From the NCBI GenBank assembly GCA_934466515.1, contig CAKSLH010000004.1, positions 62,001-126,000 on the forward strand: a stretch of 64,000 bases of DNA, written 5' to 3'. The DNA comes from an uncultured Eubacteriales bacterium. Its GTDB lineage: Bacteria; Bacillota; Clostridia; Oscillospirales; Acutalibacteraceae. This document shows, piece after piece, positions 31,451 through 41,115 of this stretch. Made by a program: the position numbers and the translations under genes. The number at the start of each line of letters is the position of its first letter. Position 1 is the first letter of the stretch. The notes below the pieces were generated by a model. The model did not search any database. It saw nothing but the letters and a program-made list of their open reading frames with translations, and had not been told where the DNA came from.

Positions 31451-34400
31451 CTATAAATTTTTTGTAAATACAGCTGAAAGAGCCGAAACAATATCCTTTG
31501 TTTTTTCTTTCGGCTGTTTTCTTATCATATAGCAGGGCTTTGAGTCTTTTACCGATACGAAAAATCCAGATCCAAATTTTTCGGAAAGAAGCGCCGAAGC
31601 CTTTTCGTTTATCCGCTCCGTGTGCAAAATTACGGTTATTCCGCTTTCGGTAATTTCGGTTATCCCAAGCTCCGCCGCGGCGTTTCTGAGCGTTGAAATC
31701 TCTATAAGTCCCATAACCGATTTCGGCGGCTCTCCGAATCGGTCGCAAAGCTCGTCGATAAGCTCCGAGCGGTCCTCATCGGTTTTTATATCCGCAATTT
31801 TCTTGTAAATGTCAAGCCGTGCGTTAAGAGAGGAAATATAGCTGTCGGGAATGTGGGCTGAAATGTTGAGATCCACCGTGCAGACAATGGCCTCTTCCTT
31901 GGCCTCTGTCCCGTTTTCTTCGTTTACCGCGTCGGCAAGCATCTTAAGGTACATATCATAGCCGACGGATTCTATATGCCCGTGCTGCTCTCCGCCTAAA
32001 ATACTGCCCGCTCCTCTTATTTCAAGGTCGCGCAGGGCTATTTTAAAGCCCGAGCCGAATTGGGTAAACTGTCTTATCGCTTCAAGCCTTTTTGCGGCAA
32101 TATCCGAAAGCTCTCTTCCCTTAGGGAAACAGAAATAGGCATAAGCGCGCCTCGGCGATCTGCCGACCCTGCCTCTGAGCTGATGAAGCTGAGAAAGACC
32201 CATTCTGTCCGCATTTTCGATTATCAGCGTATTGACATTCGGAACATCAACACCGGTTTCAATTATCGTGGTGCAGACAAGCACATCTATCTCGTGCTCA
32301 ATAAGCTTTTGCCAGACGCCTGTCAGCTCGTCCTCGCTCATTCTTCCGTGAGCGACCGCAATTCTTGCCTCAGGCAGCTTTTCTTTAAGCTTTGCCGCAC
32401 AGCGCATAATCGTGTCAACACGGTTGTGAAGATAATAAACCTGTCCCGCGCGCCGAAGCTCTCTAATTATAGCCTCTGTTATTATTCCGTCGTCCTGCTC
32501 GGTAACATAGGTTTGAACAGGGTATCTGTCGGACGGCGCCTCATCAATAGACGACATATCCCTAAGTCCCGAAAGCGACATATTAAGCGTTCTCGGAATC
32601 GGAGTTGCGCTAAGGGTAAGCACATCGACGGCAGGATATTTTTCCTTTAGCTTTTCTTTCTGCTCAACGCCGAATCTCTGCTCCTCGTCGATAATAACAA
32701 GCCCTAAATCCTTGAACTCAACATCCTTTGAAATAAGCCTGTGCGTGCCTACAAGCATATCGACCTTTCCGCGCTTTAAATCGCTTAGGGTCTTTCTTTG
32801 GGTGGCAGGCGGAGTAAATCTGCTGATAAGCCTAACGGTTACAGGCAAATCTCCGAATCTTCGCACAATCGTATCATAATGCTGCATCGCAAGAACGGTT
32901 GTCGGAACAAGCAAAGCGCACTGCTTGCCGTCGCTTATGCACTTGAATGCCGCGCGCAGGGCAACCTCTGTTTTGCCGAAGCCGACATCTCCGCAGAGAA
33001 GTCTGTCCATAGGGATATCTCGCTCCATATCCTTTTTGATTTCTTCGATACATCTTAGCTGATCGTCGGTTTCCTCATATTCAAATCTGCGCTCAAAATT
33101 GTTCTGCAAATCGGTGTCCTTTGAAAAAGCATACCCTTTTTGCGACATTCTTTTGGCATAGAGCTTTGTTAACTGCCTTGCCATGTCCCTGACCGCCGAG
33201 CGGACTCTTGAGCGCGTTTTTTTCCACTCGTCCGAGCCTAACTTGTTAAGCTTAACGGTTCCGTCCTCGGCAGAGCCGATATATTTTGAAACAAGGTCAA
33301 GCTGGGTAACGGGAACATACAACACATCCGTTCCGCGGTATTTTATTTTAATGTAATCCTTTATCGTGCCCGAATTTGAAATATGCTCTATCCCGTCGAA
33401 AATTCCTATTCCGTGAGCCGAATGAACGACCAAGTCTCCCTTGTGAAGCTCGTCTAAAGAGCCGATTTCCTTTGCATTTTTCGGTCTTCTTATTTTTTTC
33501 TTTTCTGCCGCAACATATTTGTGGGTAAGCAGAATAAATTTAAGGTCGGGTATTTCAAATCCGCCCGATAATCCGCCTAAGGTAACATAAACGCCCTTCT
33601 CGGTTTCTTCGGGCATTTTTTCGCAGAAAAGATTTTTAATCCCGTTTCTTTCAAGCTCCTCGCTTAAAACCGACGCCGCTTTTTTCTCTCCTGCCAAAAT
33701 CACTGCCGTGCCGTTTCCCGTTAAATTTCCGATATCCTCTTTTAATGCCTTGATATCTCCCGAATAGGGGCTCAGCCTTTTAAAATTAAAGCTTAAAAGG
33801 TCCTTTAACTCAAATTCAAAGGAAGAACGGGGGAAATTATCAAAGAACGCCGCTTTTTTAATCTCGTTTTTAAACTCTGCGGTTTTAAGCCATAGATCCG
33901 AAAGCTTTCCGCAAAGAGAATCGTTTTCAAGAAGCACCGAAATGTCCTCGCTGTGAAGCTTTTCGAGGCTTTTAAGTCTTGAAAAGCAGTTTTGCGATTC
34001 AAAAACAAAAATCGGCAAATCTCTTATATAATCGAAAACCGAGTATTTTTTTGAGTAAATAAGCGGAATATAGATATCTGCCGAGATATCGCCGCCGTTT
34101 TCAAGGGTCTCGATATCACGCCTCATATATCTTTTCTGCTTTTCGCTTATTCCCTTTTCGTTTTTTTCGATAAATGAAGCGATATTTTTCGCAAGCTCGC
34201 TCTTTTCAAAAACCAATTCCTTTGCAGGAAAAATGTCAAAGCTGTCAACCGCTTCGGTTCTGCGCTGGTCAATGGGGTCGAATTCAGATAGGGTGTCTAT
34301 TTCGTCTCCCCAAAGCTCAATTCTAACAGGCTTTTCACGGTTAACGGGGAAAATATCTATTATCCCTCCGCGTACCGAATACTGCCCCTCGCCCTCGCAA

Positions 34401-34894
34401 AGCTCGCTTCTTTTATATCCGCAGTTTTCAAGCAAAGAAAAAAATTCAGGGGTTTTAAGTTCTGCTTTGCAGGTAAGGCTTATCTTCGAATTTTTAACCG
34501 CCTGAATGTCTGCGGTATAGCAAACGGCTGAATCAACCGACATTACAAGAACGCCGAAATCCCCGTTCGCCAAAAGCGACAGGGTGTGTATTCTTTTATA
34601 TTCGTATTCCTTAGAGCCGCCTAAAACTCTTTGAAGCTCATAGTCTCTTACAGGAAGCATCACTGCGTCGCAACCCAGCGCCTTTAAATCTCCGTAAACC
34701 TCGCTTGCCGCCGCCTCGTCATGAGTTATGATAACGGCTTTTTTCCCGTAAAGAGAGCTGTATGCCGATACGATAAGCGATTTATGAATCTGGGATAGTC
34801 CGCTTGCAAAAATCGGGAGCTTCCCTGATTCGATATCCCCGCATACCGCCGAAAAGGTTTTTTCTCTTTTAAGCAAAGAATTTAAAAAATCCAT
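31451..34894 (-). CDS. mfd: Transcription-repair coupling factor Mfd
   Basis: 1147 residues, full length. An N-terminal UvrB-like module (about 1-340) is followed by an RNA-polymerase-interacting domain (about 475-545, GDLVVHSAHGIGIFDGIE) and RecG-like translocase motifs: Walker A GDVGFGKTE, DEEQ box, TATPIPRT, and QLRGRVGRS. A TRCF C-terminal domain ends the protein. Mfd removes RNA polymerase stalled at DNA lesions and recruits UvrA. Downstream of pth on the same strand, with 8 bp between, so co-transcribed. Confidence 0.97.
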   Translation of the reverse strand: MDFLNSLLKREKTFSAVCGDIESGKLPIFASGLSQIHKSLIVSAYSSLYGKKAVIITHDEAAASEVYGDLKALGCDAVMLPVRDYELQRVLGGSKEYEYKRIHTLSLLANGDFGVLVMSVDSAVCYTADIQAVKNSKISLTCKAELKTPEFFSLLENCGYKRSELCEGEGQYSVRGGIIDIFPVNREKPVRIELWGDEIDTLSEFDPIDQRRTEAVDSFDIFPAKELVFEKSELAKNIASFIEKNEKGISEKQKRYMRRDIETLENGGDISADIYIPLIYSKKYSVFDYIRDLPIFVFESQNCFSRLKSLEKLHSEDISVLLENDSLCGKLSDLWLKTAEFKNEIKKAAFFDNFPRSSFEFELKDLLSFNFKRLSPYSGDIKALKEDIGNLTGNGTAVILAGEKKAASVLSEELERNGIKNLFCEKMPEETEKGVYVTLGGLSGGFEIPDLKFILLTHKYVAAEKKKIRRPKNAKEIGSLDELHKGDLVVHSAHGIGIFDGIEHISNSGTIKDYIKIKYRGTDVLYVPVTQLDLVSKYIGSAEDGTVKLNKLGSDEWKKTRSRVRSAVRDMARQLTKLYAKRMSQKGYAFSKDTDLQNNFERRFEYEETDDQLRCIEEIKKDMERDIPMDRLLCGDVGFGKTEVALRAAFKCISDGKQCALLVPTTVLAMQHYDTIVRRFGDLPVTVRLISRFTPPATQRKTLSDLKRGKVDMLVGTHRLISKDVEFKDLGLVIIDEEQRFGVEQKEKLKEKYPAVDVLTLSATPIPRTLNMSLSGLRDMSSIDEAPSDRYPVQTYVTEQDDGIITEAIIRELRRAGQVYYLHNRVDTIMRCAAKLKEKLPEARIAVAHGRMSEDELTGVWQKLIEHEIDVLVCTTIIETGVDVPNVNTLIIENADRMGLSQLHQLRGRVGRSPRRAYAYFCFPKGRELSDIAAKRLEAIRQFTQFGSGFKIALRDLEIRGAGSILGGEQHGHIESVGYDMYLKMLADAVNEENGTEAKEEAIVCTVDLNISAHIPDSYISSLNARLDIYKKIADIKTDEDRSELIDELCDRFGEPPKSVMGLIEISTLRNAAAELGITEITESGITVILHTERINEKASALLSEKFGSGFFVSVKDSKPCYMIRKQPKEKTKDIVSALSAVFTKNL

Positions 34895-34902
34895 ATTTCC
34901 TC

Positions 34903-35496
34903 TTATTTACTGTATTTGTTCATTGCGCTGTCAATGCTCTTTATAATTATTTCGAAAACCGCTTTAACGGCATTATCGCAGGCTTTGCCAAAATCCTCTG
35001 CCGATTCTTTGGGGAGCTTTCCTAAGACCCAATCCTTTAAATCATAATCTCTTGACGGTCTTTCTCCTACGCCGATTTTAATTCTCGGAAAATCCTCGGT
35101 TCCTAAAAGCTCTATGATATCCTTTATTCCGTTATGTCCTCCGGCACTGCCTTTTCTTCTTATGCGTATTTTCCCGATATCGAGGGAAATATCGTCAAAC
35201 ATAATAATACATTTTTCGGGCGGAATTTTATAAAACCTTGAAATCTCGGAAATTGCCGAGCCGGAATTGTTCATATAGGTCTGAGGCTTAACTAAAATAA
35301 CCCTTTTCCCCGAAATTTCCGCGAAGCCGAATTTCGCACTGAATTTGTTTTTTGAAAATTCGGTGCCAAGCTTTGAGGCAAGCTTATCTATTGCGATAAA
35401 GCCTGCGTTGTGTCGGGTATTTTCATATTCAAGCCCGGGATTTCCGAGACCTGCTATCAGATATTCGAATTTTGAGCGATCGGATTTAAAAAGCAT
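34903..35496 (-). CDS. pth: Peptidyl-tRNA hydrolase
   Basis: 197 residues. The motif AGLGNPGLEYENTRHN near the N-terminus contains the catalytic His (about residue 29). VKPQTYMNNSG and GSAGGHNGIKDI follow, all typical of bacterial Pth. It recycles peptidyl-tRNA released from stalled ribosomes. Directly upstream of mfd, as in many Firmicutes. Divergent from the germination operon. Confidence 0.97.
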   Translation of the reverse strand: MLFKSDRSKFEYLIAGLGNPGLEYENTRHNAGFIAIDKLASKLGTEFSKNKFSAKFGFAEISGKRVILVKPQTYMNNSGSAISEISRFYKIPPEKCIIMFDDISLDIGKIRIRRKGSAGGHNGIKDIIELLGTEDFPRIKIGVGERPSRDYDLKDWVLGKLPKESAEDFGKACDNAVKAVFEIIIKSIDSAMNKYSK

Positions 35497-35602
35497 AATA
35501 TCACCAACTGAAAATTATATCACAAAATTTATTTATTTTCAATCAAAAAGGGTATTTTTAACCGTTTAAAGTAGAATAATAAATTTTGCGGGAGGCGGTA
35601 AT

Positions 35603-37081
35603 TTGGGTAAGGATATAGAATTTTATGAGAATATGAAATTTTCGGGCAAGCTTGAAAGCGATACCGAAATGTTTAAAAATATATTTAAAAATGACAGCAT
35701 ATTAAGATTTCGAAGCCTCACGGTAAATAAAACCGTAGGATGTTCGGTTTTTAATTTTGACGGAATGGTAAATACCGCCGTTGTAAACGATTCGCTTGTA
35801 AAACCGCTGGTGAGAATAGACGATAAAGCAACGGAAATGTCCACCGATTATATAGTTGAAAATTATCTTTATGCCTGCGATGTCAAGGTAACGGACAGCG
35901 TCGCGGAATGTATAAGAGGAGTAGTTTACGGCGATACCGTTTTGCTCTTTTCGGGAAATACCCGCGCGGTAATAGCAAACACAAAGGGCTTTCGCTCACG
36001 GGGTATTAAAGAGCCTGATGACGAAAGGGTATTGCAAGGCCCCAGAGAGGGCTTTGACGAGGTCGCAATGCTTGACCTTGCAATGCTTAGACGAAAGCTT
36101 CCTACCCCTGACCTTTGCATTGAGACTCTGCGCCTCGGCAGGCGCACCGATACCATGATTTTTATTTGCTATCTCGGCTCTATTGCAAAGAAAGAAACGG
36201 TTTTAGAGCTTAAAAAAAGAATAAATGAAATTGATATTGACGGCGTGCTTGACGTAAACTATCTTGCCGAAAATATAAGGGATCACAAGCACAGCCTTTT
36301 TAAGACCACCGGCTCAACCGAGCGCCCCGACACCGTCGCCGCAAGGCTTTTAGAGGGCAGAATTGCGGTCTTTTGCGACGGAACGCCGGTTGTGCTTACA
36401 GTCCCGTATCTTTTTTCGGAAAACTTTCAGTCCGACGAGGACTATTATCTTAATTACTCAGTTTCAAGCGTAGGCAGAATTTTAAGATATATCTGTTTCT
36501 TTTTGGCTATCACGGTTCCCGCGGTATTTTTAAGCCTTTCAATTTTTCATTTTCAGCTTCTTCCGACGAATTTTGCCCTTAGCGTTGCACGGCTCAGAGC
36601 AGGTGTGCCTATGCCGAGCGTTATTGAATGTATAATTCTTATTCTGGTTTTTGAAATATTAAAGGAAACAGGTGTCAGAATGCCGCAGAGCCTCGGTCAT
36701 GCGCTGTCTATAGTAGGCGGTCTTGTTGTCGGACAGGCGGCGGTTGAGGCAGGAATAGTAAGCGCTCCTATGCTGATTGCCGTGGCACTCAGCGGAATTT
36801 CGGGACTTATGATTCCCAGACTTAAAGGCGCGGTATTTTATTTAAGGCTTATTTTTGTTCTTCTGGCGGCTTTTTTCGGGCTTGCAGGTGTTGCGGCAGG
36901 GCTAAGCGCCGTGCTGCTCAGAATTTTCAATCTCTCTTCCTTTAATGAGGACTATACCGGCGCGCTTAAAAATCCCAATCCTCAAAGGCTGAAAGACAGT
37001 GTTATAAGAGCGCCGTGGACATTTATGAAGCTTAGACCGTTTATCACAAAGAATTTAAGAAGGCAGAAGGATAAAAAATGA
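35603..37081 (+). CDS. Spore germination receptor subunit, GerAA family
   Basis: 492 residues from a TTG start after gggaggcgg. A large N-terminal hydrophilic domain (about 1-285) has RTDTMIFICYLGSIA and the conserved RPDTVAARLLEGRIAVFCDGTP block. It is followed by four to five membrane segments (about 290-450) with MPQSLGHALSIVGGLVVGQ. This is a standard A subunit of the GerA-type nutrient receptor in the spore inner membrane. The operon order is A-C-B, with the C gene overlapping by 4 bp. Confidence 0.93.
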   Translation: MGKDIEFYENMKFSGKLESDTEMFKNIFKNDSILRFRSLTVNKTVGCSVFNFDGMVNTAVVNDSLVKPLVRIDDKATEMSTDYIVENYLYACDVKVTDSVAECIRGVVYGDTVLLFSGNTRAVIANTKGFRSRGIKEPDDERVLQGPREGFDEVAMLDLAMLRRKLPTPDLCIETLRLGRRTDTMIFICYLGSIAKKETVLELKKRINEIDIDGVLDVNYLAENIRDHKHSLFKTTGSTERPDTVAARLLEGRIAVFCDGTPVVLTVPYLFSENFQSDEDYYLNYSVSSVGRILRYICFFLAITVPAVFLSLSIFHFQLLPTNFALSVARLRAGVPMPSVIECIILILVFEILKETGVRMPQSLGHALSIVGGLVVGQAAVEAGIVSAPMLIAVALSGISGLMIPRLKGAVFYLRLIFVLLAAFFGLAGVAAGLSAVLLRIFNLSSFNEDYTGALKNPNPQRLKDSVIRAPWTFMKLRPFITKNLRRQKDKK

Positions 37082-37695
37082 AATTTAAAAAAATTATTTG
37101 CCTGCTTTTGATTTTATCAGCTTTAATGTCGCTTTGCGCCTGCTCCTCCTCCGAGGCGGACGGAAGATTTATAGTTTCCGCAATAGGTGCGGACAGCGAC
37201 GGAAAACAGCTGGTGCTCAGCGTTCAGACCATAGAAATCGGCGAGGGCGATTTTGACGAGCCGCCCGAGGTAAAGGTTTTATCGGCAAAGGCAAAAACCC
37301 CCGAGGAAGCGTTAAAAAAGCTTAAAGCAAAAAGCATAAAGCCGCTTAATTTCGACCACTGCGCCGTTATGCTTTGTTCAAGCGGACTTACAGCGGAGCA
37401 GTTTTTTAAAATGCGTGACCTTTGCATGCAAAGAAAGGATATAAATCTTGCTATAACGGTCTGCGTTACGGATAACTGTAAGAAAATTCTTGAAATAGAA
37501 AAGTCAACCGGATTTTCTTCGGGCTATGATGTTGCGGTTTTAATAGAAAGCTATATGAAGCAAAACGGTAAGAAATTCAAATGCAAATTCTATGAAATCG
37601 CAAAGTCCGAGGATATTGTTCTCCCCTATATCACCTACAGTGACGGAACTCTTTGTATCAGCGCAGCCGCGGAAATTAAGACCCAAAGGAAGTGA
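37078..37695 (+). CDS. Ger(x)C-type germination lipoprotein, short form
   Basis: 205 residues. Lipobox SLCAC (Cys about 22). The remaining sequence corresponds to the N-terminal domain of Ger(x)C proteins (IVSAIGADSDG, LKAKSIKPLNFDHCAVMLCS). Family members are usually about 350-400 residues with a larger C-terminal domain; here the frame stops after the first domain, 4 nt before the B-subunit start. No remnant of the missing domain is visible, so this is a short natural form rather than a fresh frameshift. Overlaps the A subunit by ATGA. Confidence 0.85.
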   Translation: MKFKKIICLLLILSALMSLCACSSSEADGRFIVSAIGADSDGKQLVLSVQTIEIGEGDFDEPPEVKVLSAKAKTPEEALKKLKAKSIKPLNFDHCAVMLCSSGLTAEQFFKMRDLCMQRKDINLAITVCVTDNCKKILEIEKSTGFSSGYDVAVLIESYMKQNGKKFKCKFYEIAKSEDIVLPYITYSDGTLCISAAAEIKTQRK

Positions 37696-37699
37696 AATA

Positions 37700-38629
37700 A
37701 TGCAAAAGGTAAGCTATAAGCTGCATATTTTAGCTCTGAGCGCCGTTTATGTTTTAAGCGGCGCGGTTATAACGCTGCCGAAGCCTTTAACCGACGGCGG
37801 AAGTCTGCCGGCCCTTTTAACGGCTTTTTTATTTTCGCTTATTTTTTTGCTTGCGGTTTATAAGATTTCTTTAAGACTTGAAAATGTAAGCCGAGATAAT
37901 AAGGGAGTAAAAATTCTTTATATAATTCTTGCGCTTTCCTGCTTCCTTGATTCCGCTATGATATTTTCAGAGGTTGCGGATTTTGTAGACCTCATAATGC
38001 TTCCGGACCAAAAGAAGTATATGACGGTCATTTTGCTTTTTATTTGCGTTTTATGGATATCGCTAAATAAGATTTCAGCCGTTATGAAATTTTCCGTTCC
38101 GATTTTCTTTTTCGCCGTTATAACAGTTTTGCTGTTTTTCTTTTTGTCCTTAAAGCAAATGAATTTCGAAAATATCAAGCTTAAAGGAAGCGTTTTTAAA
38201 AAAGATATTTTAAAGGAAGCCTTATATTATTTTTTAAAAATATTTCTTCCCCTTATAAATCTCGCGGCATTTATCTTTTTATTTAAAAAGGAAGAAAAAA
38301 GAGCGAAGTATTCTTTTTTAGGAATTTTAACGGGCAGTCTGCTTATATTTATTTGCGTTTTTCAGATAATATCCGTTTTCGGCGGCGTTCTTACGGCTGA
38401 TATCGAGTTTCCGTATTCCGCGGTTATAAGTACGGTAAATATCGGTAATATTTTCACCCGAATGGACGGCGCGGCATATTTTTTATTTATCGGGCTTTTC
38501 CTTGTAAGGACGGGCACGGATGTAAAGGTTATTTCCGATATCGCAAAAAATCTCGGAATAAAATCAAAAATGCTTACTTCCGTTATTTCTTCGCTGATTA
38601 TTACCCTTGCCGCTGTTGCAATTTTTTGA
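37700..38629 (+). CDS. Spore germination permease, GerAB family
   Basis: 309 residues from ATG 37700, chosen because aaaggaagtga precedes it; the frame opens further upstream inside the C-subunit gene. About ten hydrophobic segments of the amino acid-polyamine-cation (endospore germination permease) type; the N-terminus KLHILALSAVYVLSGAVI is typical. B subunit of the germinant receptor, where the nutrient binds. Slightly shorter than the usual 360 residues. Confidence 0.88.
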   Translation: MQKVSYKLHILALSAVYVLSGAVITLPKPLTDGGSLPALLTAFLFSLIFLLAVYKISLRLENVSRDNKGVKILYIILALSCFLDSAMIFSEVADFVDLIMLPDQKKYMTVILLFICVLWISLNKISAVMKFSVPIFFFAVITVLLFFFLSLKQMNFENIKLKGSVFKKDILKEALYYFLKIFLPLINLAAFIFLFKKEEKRAKYSFLGILTGSLLIFICVFQIISVFGGVLTADIEFPYSAVISTVNIGNIFTRMDGAAYFLFIGLFLVRTGTDVKVISDIAKNLGIKSKMLTSVISSLIITLAAVAIF

Positions 38630-38676
38630 TTTTGATTGTATAATAAAACACATATTGATTAAAAAAGGGTGTTTTT

Positions 38677-40161
38677 ATGCGCGGCAGCGGAATTTTAATG
38701 CCGATTTTCTCGCTTTCCTCTCCTTACGGAATAGGAACTCTCGGAAAAAAGGCTTTTGAGTTTATTGACTTTTTAAAAAGAGGGGGGCAGAGCTATTGGC
38801 AGATTATTCCTCTTTGTCCTATTGATTACAGCGGCTCTCCGTATCAGTCGGTTTCCTGCTTTGCGGGAAATCCGCTTTTTATTGACCTTGACCTGCTTGT
38901 TGCGGACGGGCTTTTAACACAGTCCGATATTTCGGAATTTTCTTATAATAATGCTTTTGCCGATTATAATTCGATTAAAAAGAGCAGAGAGGTGCTTTTT
39001 GAAAGGGCCTTTAAAAGCTTTGATATAAAGAATGCGGAGTTTAAGGATTTTAAAAATAATACCCCGTGGCTCAGAATGTATTCGGCTTTTTCAGCCATAA
39101 AGGACAGCTTTGACGGCTTGCCGTTTACAGAGTGGGACGAAAAATTCCGCAGGTTCAGCGAGGAAGCCTTAGTTCTTGCCGAAACCGAGTTTAAGGAAAG
39201 AACGGAATATTATAATTTTATTCAGTATGAATTCTTTAAGCAGTGGAACAGTCTTAAAGCTTATGCAAATAAAAACGGCATAAAGATAATCGGAGATATC
39301 CCGATTTATGTTGCGCTTGACAGCGCCGATGTCTGGAGCGACCCGAGCCAGTTTGACCTCAACTCGGATTTAAAGCCGAATTTTGTAGCCGGCGTTTCGC
39401 CCGACGCCTTTTCGGCAACGGGTCAGCGCTGGGGAAATCCTCTTTATAACTGGCAGAAGGCCGCAGGTGAAAAAGAGCCGTTTTCTTGGTGGAAAAAGCG
39501 ATTAAGCCATGCATTTAAGCTTTATGATACCGTAAGAATTGATCATTTCAGAGCCTTTGAATCATATTATGCAATTCCGAGCAGCTCTGAGAGTGCACTT
39601 GAGGGAAGCTGGAGAAAGGGCCCCGGAATTAAGTTTTTTGACGAAATGAAAAAGACCTTCGGCGCAGAGCTTCCGCTGATTGCCGAGGATTTAGGGCTTA
39701 TAGGCGAGGATGTTGTAAGGCTTTTAAAGGAATCGGGACTTCCCGGAATGAAGGTAATGCAGTTCGGGATTGACGACGGTCCTAAAAGCACGCATCTTCC
39801 GCATAATTATGTGAAAAATTCCGTCGCTTACTTAGGTACTCACGATAACGATACAATAATCGGCTGGCAGTCTAAGGCAAGCGAGGAAAAGAAAAAATTC
39901 GCTTATGATTATATCGGCTTCGGAAAAAGCGAGGGCTTTAATATCTCGATGATAAGAGCGCTTTTTGCCTCGGTTTCGGATATCGCCGTTATCACCCTTG
40001 CAGACCTTATGGGGCTTGATTCTTCGGGGCGTATCAATACCCCCGGAACCGATAAAAACAACTGGCAGTGGAGAATTCAGGACGGCTGTGTAAACGATTG
40101 GCTTGCCGATATTCTTTTCGATTTAACGGCTACCTACGCAAGAGAAAATACTAAAAAATAA
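38677..40161 (+). CDS. malQ: 4-alpha-glucanotransferase (amylomaltase)
   Basis: 494 residues. GH77 hallmarks: start GSGILMPIFSLSSPYGIGTL, SPYQS, IPIYVALDSADVW, the nucleophile region TVRIDHFRAFE, the acid/base section PLIAEDLG and the late THDNDT. Disproportionates maltodextrins in glycogen or maltose metabolism in the cytoplasm. Transcribed alone, with a promoter-like TATAAT just upstream (about 38638) and a strong terminator downstream. Confidence 0.96.
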   Translation: MRGSGILMPIFSLSSPYGIGTLGKKAFEFIDFLKRGGQSYWQIIPLCPIDYSGSPYQSVSCFAGNPLFIDLDLLVADGLLTQSDISEFSYNNAFADYNSIKKSREVLFERAFKSFDIKNAEFKDFKNNTPWLRMYSAFSAIKDSFDGLPFTEWDEKFRRFSEEALVLAETEFKERTEYYNFIQYEFFKQWNSLKAYANKNGIKIIGDIPIYVALDSADVWSDPSQFDLNSDLKPNFVAGVSPDAFSATGQRWGNPLYNWQKAAGEKEPFSWWKKRLSHAFKLYDTVRIDHFRAFESYYAIPSSSESALEGSWRKGPGIKFFDEMKKTFGAELPLIAEDLGLIGEDVVRLLKESGLPGMKVMQFGIDDGPKSTHLPHNYVKNSVAYLGTHDNDTIIGWQSKASEEKKKFAYDYIGFGKSEGFNISMIRALFASVSDIAVITLADLMGLDSSGRINTPGTDKNNWQWRIQDGCVNDWLADILFDLTATYARENTKK

Positions 40162-40164
40162 AAC

Positions 40165-40202
40165 AAGCGCTGTAAAAGCCAAAGCTTTTACAGCGCTTTC
40201 AG
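40165..40202 (+). terminator. Terminator of malQ
   Basis: aagcgctgtaaaagc-caaa-gcttttacagcgctt followed by a short T-rich stretch. Confidence 0.85.
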
Positions 40203-40228
40203 TATTTTAATAAACTAAAAAGTTTAGG

Positions 40229-40403
40229 CAAGTGATAATAAATTTGAATCGTTTTTTCCGGCGACATGTGCGGCGGAAAAACACCTTGTAAGCGAAAAAC
40301 CGCTTAATTTAGCGGTTTTTCAAGGACACAGGGGGGTGGGTACTCACGGGGATAGAGTGCAGTCCGAAAATCTCTGATTTTCGAGCGAACGGCATTCCCG
40401 TCC
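40229..40403 (-). repeat. Dispersed repeat family 2, copy B
   Basis: Reverse complement of the core at 9348-9497, sharing ggacggg-atgccgttcgctcgaaaat, attttcggactgcactctatcccc, and the ccctgtg-tcttgaaaaa section with an internal hairpin. The outer end (aggcaagtgataataaa, tgtgcggcggaa) is shared with the hairpin at 12259. It occupies most of the 249-bp gap between malQ and the Dabb gene. Confidence 0.75.
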
Positions 40404-40410
40404 AAAAGAA

Positions 40411-40704
40411 TTATATTTCGTAGTCAAAGCAGAGCCTTGTTACAGTAAACGGTCTTACATAAGTATCTGCAACCTTAACATGATTTGGATTTTTTGAATA
40501 CCCTTTAAGGGCGCTTTCGCTTTCAAAGGCGGTATCGAGCATCATATCGGCATTCGAGGATTCAAGACCCTCGGTATTTACCTTTATAGAAATAAGCCCG
40601 TCAATTTTTCCCATAAGCCCCTCTAAGGCAGCTTTTGCGTTTTTCCTGACGGCGTCCTTATCCTCTCCGTCTCTTATCTGCCATAAAATAATGTGTTTAA
40701 CCAT
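40411..40704 (-). CDS. Dabb-domain (stress responsive A/B barrel) protein
   Basis: 97 residues after aaaggaga. The opening MVKHIILWQIRDG, the LEGLMGKIDGLISIKV strand and helix, and the ending in NHVKVADTYVRPF are characteristic of the Dabb ferredoxin-like fold, which forms dimeric barrels. Found in many bacteria with no firm function; some relatives are polyketide cyclase-like or heme-degrading-like. Monocistronic, beside repeat family 2. Confidence 0.88.
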   Translation of the reverse strand: MVKHIILWQIRDGEDKDAVRKNAKAALEGLMGKIDGLISIKVNTEGLESSNADMMLDTAFESESALKGYSKNPNHVKVADTYVRPFTVTRLCFDYEI

Positions 40705-40818
40705 AGCTGCTTCTCCTTTAAAATATGTTATTTCATTTTAGCTTATCAAATCTACCCCTGCTTGACTTTTTCATATATAGAAATACAGCAACATATCCTA
40801 AAGATATATTGCTGTATT

Positions 40819-40912
40819 TGGCGGAGTAGGAGAGACTCGAACTCTCGCGCCGGGGATTAGCCGACCTACGCCCTTAGCAGGGGCGCCTCGTCACCAACTT
40901 GAGTACTACTCC
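40819..40912 (-). tRNA. tRNA-Ser (GCU)
   Basis: 94 nt including an encoded CCA. The acceptor stem ggagtag/ctactcc is complete. The anticodon loop ctGCTaa gives GCU, a long variable arm is present as expected for Ser, and the T arm has gagttcgagtctc. The discriminator is G, as usual for tRNA-Ser. Confidence 0.95.
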
Positions 40913-41091
40913 GAATAAAGTGATTTAACAAAAATAGATATTCAATTTTCCTGTTTTATTTTAGAGGTTCCTCGGCTGCCCTCTTGCAGTTAGCGAAAGC
41001 TGTTTACCGCTTGGAGCGCGGAACATCTTTCGACTGCTACGCCAATCAGTCCTCGCTGAATCGTCCACAGGACGCGCTCGGACGGATTGCC
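40913..41091 (-). repeat. Structured tRNA-associated element, copy A
   Basis: The spacer between the intact tRNA-Ser(GCU) and the duplicated 5' fragment. On the minus strand GCAGT-CGAAAG (complements of 41033-41037 and 41027-41032) pairs with CTTTCG (40994-40999) and ACTGC (40986-40990), enclosing the loop motif CGCTCCAAG (complement of 41010-41018), followed by AAGAG. The same layout recurs near 63850. A second, shorter copy lies at about 41161-41227, just downstream of tRNA-Ser(UGA), bounded by ggagttcc/ggaacctcc arms. Confidence 0.65.
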
Positions 41092-41115
41092 CGTCACCAA
41101 CTTGAGTACTACTCC
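41092..41115 (-). pseudogene. 5' fragment of tRNA-Ser(GCU)
   Basis: 24 nt identical to the first 24 nt of the intact gene (40889-40912), exactly 203 bp upstream of it in transcription order. The following ~40 bp (aataaagtgattt and attcaattttc) are near-identical as well, so a segment including the tRNA start was duplicated. Confidence 0.85.

Noticed and set aside
32060..32650. 196-residue frame on the + strand inside mfd
   Set aside because: Fully antisense to a conserved mfd region; Arg/Ser/Leu-rich shadow of the real frame.
40913..41091. Possible group I intron or tRNA intron between the tRNA fragment and the tRNA
   Set aside because: The intact tRNA downstream is complete, so the fragment is a duplicate rather than an upstream exon, and no intron core motifs were seen.
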